From Arthrobacter sp. StoSoilB20 (lineage in GTDB: Bacteria > Actinomycetota > Actinomycetes > Actinomycetales > Micrococcaceae), in assembly GCF_019977295.1 (NCBI RefSeq), contig NZ_AP024651.1:2108001-2172000 (forward strand): DNA of 64,000 bases. The letters are read 5' to 3'. A model generated the notes under the pieces. The model did no database searches. It worked only from the letters and a program-made list of their open reading frames with translations, and had not been told where the DNA came from. The translations under genes and the position numbers were made by a program. Below are positions 62,293 to 64,000 of the stretch, piece after piece (the stretch's first letter is position 1; the number at the start of each line of letters is the position of its first letter).

Positions 62293-63110
62293 AGCTTGCG
62301 ACAATCCGCACCAATAGCGGCACCCGCGCAGCGGTGGTTGACCGAGGCAAACTCCTGCCGCTCGTTTTCAAGGACGTCGGGGCTTGGCTCCAGGCTGGCT
62401 CTCCGGAATGGTCCGGCCACGTCGACGGCGCCCCGGTAAACCCTGAGGAAGCAGACTTCGCTCCTGTTGTTCCCACCCCCGGCAAGATCATCTGCGTCGG
62501 GCTGAACTACCGGGACCACATCCTGGAGATGGGGCGGGAACTTCCCGAGTATCCGACTCTCTTCGCCAAGTTCGCAGACTCCCTGATCGGCGCCCGCGAC
62601 GACATCGTCCTGCCACCGGATTCCATCAGCGTTGACTGGGAAGGCGAACTCGCAGTCATCATCGGCACCACAGTCAGCCGCGCTGACGAGGCGATCGCCC
62701 GTAAGGCCATCGCCGGCTTTGCCGTCGCCAATGACGTTTCAGCGCGTGACTTCCAGCGACGTACTCCGGAGTGGCTGCAGGGGAAAACCTTTGACCAGAC
62801 GACACCGTTGGGTCCGTACCTTGTCACTGTCGACGAAACAGGCCCCGAGCCCGACCTGGACATCAGCTGCGCCGTGGACGGCAACACCAAGCAGCACTCG
62901 CGAACCTCAGAACTTGTTTTCGGTCCCGTGGCACTCATCCGGTACATCTCCGCCATCACGAGCCTCCACCCCGGTGATGTCATTCTCACCGGGACCCCGG
63001 GGGGAGTGGGGGACGGAAGGAATCCCAAGGAATTCCTCGAGCCGGGATCAGTGCTCGAAACGAGCATTAACACCCTCGGCGCCACCGCGAACCGCTGCGT
63101 CATCCGCTAA
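62289..63110 (+). CDS. Fumarylacetoacetate hydrolase-family protein
   Basis: 273 residues. KIICVGLNYRDHILEMG, then VDWEGELAVIIG (metal Glu residues), VANDVSARDFQRR, KTFDQTTPLGPYLVT and GDVILTGTPGGVG are the FAH-family core. Members hydrolyse acylpyruvates or 2,4-dioxo acids, or decarboxylate oxaloacetate. Overlaps the ligase stop by 4 bases and is followed after 32 bases by biotin carboxylase, so it acts in the same CoA-linked route. Confidence 0.88.
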   Translation: MKLATIRTNSGTRAAVVDRGKLLPLVFKDVGAWLQAGSPEWSGHVDGAPVNPEEADFAPVVPTPGKIICVGLNYRDHILEMGRELPEYPTLFAKFADSLIGARDDIVLPPDSISVDWEGELAVIIGTTVSRADEAIARKAIAGFAVANDVSARDFQRRTPEWLQGKTFDQTTPLGPYLVTVDETGPEPDLDISCAVDGNTKQHSRTSELVFGPVALIRYISAITSLHPGDVILTGTPGGVGDGRNPKEFLEPGSVLETSINTLGATANRCVIR

Positions 63111-63142
63111 CCCCGCCTTCTTACCCCCGACAAGGAACCACC

Positions 63143-64000
63143 ATGTTTAGTAAAATCTTGATCGCCAATCGTGGCGAAATCGCCGTCCGCGTCGTCCGTA
63201 GCTGCCGGTCCATGGGTATCAAATCCGTCGCCGTTCACTCAGAAGCTGATTCGGCGTCCTTCCATGTGAGGGAAGCGGACCAGGCCGTGAACCTGGGAGC
63301 TGGAGCTGCGAGCGAGAATTACCTGAACATCGAACGCATCATTGCCGCTGCCTTGGAAACCGGGGCCGAGGCCATCCATCCCGGCTATGGTTTCCTCTCG
63401 GAGAACGCCGCATTCGCTAAAGCCGTCGTAGACGCAGGCCTGGCTTTCATCGGCCCCAGCCCTGAAGCCATTTCGACCATGGGTGAGAAAGTTGCCGCCA
63501 GGGCCGTTGCCATCGCCGCCGAAGTACCGCTGGCCCCTGGTTCCAAGAACGCCATTACCGGAGCAGCGGATGTCATCTCCTTCGGTGCCGAGCACGGATA
63601 CCCGATCCTGGTCAAGGCCTCGGCCGGCGGCGGTGGCCGTGGAATGAGGCTTGTCGAGTCCGAAGAACACGCTGAAGAAGCCGTCGCAGCGGCAGTTCGC
63701 GAAGCCACTGCGGCCTTCGGCAACGGCGAGGTCTATCTGGAGCGGTACCTCACCAGTGCACGGCACGTGGAGGTGCAGGTCTTCGCGGACAAACTGGGCA
63801 ACACCACATATGTCGGCGACAGGGATTGCTCGGTGCAGCGCCGTCACCAGAAACTGATCGAAGAATCACCGGCCCCCGGGCTATCGGCAGAACTGCGTGC
63901 CGCCATGGGCGCTGCCGCGGTGCGGCTGGCCGAGCACGTCGGCTACGCGGGCGCAGGCACCGTGGAATTCCTCGTCGAAGGGGAGAACTTCTACTTCCTC
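63143..64000 (+). CDS. Biotin carboxylase (acyl-CoA carboxylase alpha subunit), 5' part
   Basis: Open from ATG 63143 (AAGGAA upstream) to the right edge: 286 codons. FSKILIANRGEIAVRVVRSCR, HPGYGFLSENAAFAKAV, the ATP-grasp loop VKASAGGGGRGMR, and EVQVFADKLGN, DRDCSVQRRHQKLIEESPAP mark the biotin carboxylase domain. The biotinyl-carrier part, if fused, lies outside. It should pair with the carboxyltransferase at 54942 to carboxylate the acyl-CoA made by the ligase. Confidence 0.93.
   Translation, partial: MFSKILIANRGEIAVRVVRSCRSMGIKSVAVHSEADSASFHVREADQAVNLGAGAASENYLNIERIIAAALETGAEAIHPGYGFLSENAAFAKAVVDAGLAFIGPSPEAISTMGEKVAARAVAIAAEVPLAPGSKNAITGAADVISFGAEHGYPILVKASAGGGGRGMRLVESEEHAEEAVAAAVREATAAFGNGEVYLERYLTSARHVEVQVFADKLGNTTYVGDRDCSVQRRHQKLIEESPAPGLSAELRAAMGAAAVRLAEHVGYAGAGTVEFLVEGENFYFL

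Overview
The window looks like part of a conjugative plasmid or integrative element from a high-GC actinobacterium of the Arthrobacter/Paenarthrobacter type. Reasons are the GC-rich coding bias, the actinobacterial style of the proteins (a MobF relaxase, an HPCD/MndD-type ring-cleavage dioxygenase, an RhAmidase-type amidase) and the density of accessory catabolic genes and decayed remnants. No rRNA, tRNA or CRISPR was seen. Lineage is inferred from protein style, not from a database search.

Layout. (1) 1-1319: the 5' end of a MobF conjugative relaxase that runs off the left edge, plus a small coiled-coil partner. (2) 2.0-17 kb: a lipoprotein lactonase-like protein; an enone-reduction module (Old Yellow Enzymes, short-chain dehydrogenases, an EthD protein, an NmrA-like protein); a MarR regulator; and a CUT2-type ABC importer flanked by two paralogous SnoaL-like proteins. 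An IS5-type remnant lies within it. (3) 17-23 kb: a ureohydrolase with an NCS1 permease, two convergent AraC regulators, a second MarR paralogue and a small conserved protein. (4) 23.2-31.3 kb, minus strand: a complete homoprotocatechuate meta-cleavage operon (hpaG-rraA fusion, gntR, hpaE, hpaD, hpaH, hpaI, gabD-like), divergent from a flavin aromatic hydroxylase. (5) 33-36.5 kb: two dimeric alpha-beta-barrel proteins of unknown function around decayed cupin and MaoC genes. (6) 36.6-42.3 kb: AraC, nitrilase, SDR, MFS transporter, SDR. (7) 42.7-49 kb: a binding protein, a signature amidase, an ATPase-permease fusion and a second permease in one tight operon. (8) 49.3-53.4 kb: a second, partly decayed copy of the OYE/NmrA/SnoaL/SDR module, ending abruptly at a 38-bp inverted repeat. 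(9) 54.2-64 kb: a TetR-centred acyl-CoA module (cupin, carboxyltransferase, EthD, OYE, SDR, broken MBL hydrolase, acyl-CoA ligase, FAH hydrolase, biotin carboxylase running off the right edge).

How it works together. The hpa operon should take 3,4-dihydroxyphenylacetate to pyruvate and succinate. The nitrilase and amidase could feed carboxylic acids into the cell's catabolism. The five OYEs, six SDRs (one broken), SnoaL and EthD proteins, with two dedicated importers, point to reductive degradation of an alpha,beta-unsaturated carbonyl compound; its identity cannot be read from sequence. Two recurring operator families tie dispersed genes together: GTAAAA-NN-TTTTAC (MarR-type candidate, seven sites) and CGWACR-NN-YGTWCG (TetR-type candidate, seven sites). 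These, with the duplicated module and several unusual fusions, are the main candidates for an undescribed system.
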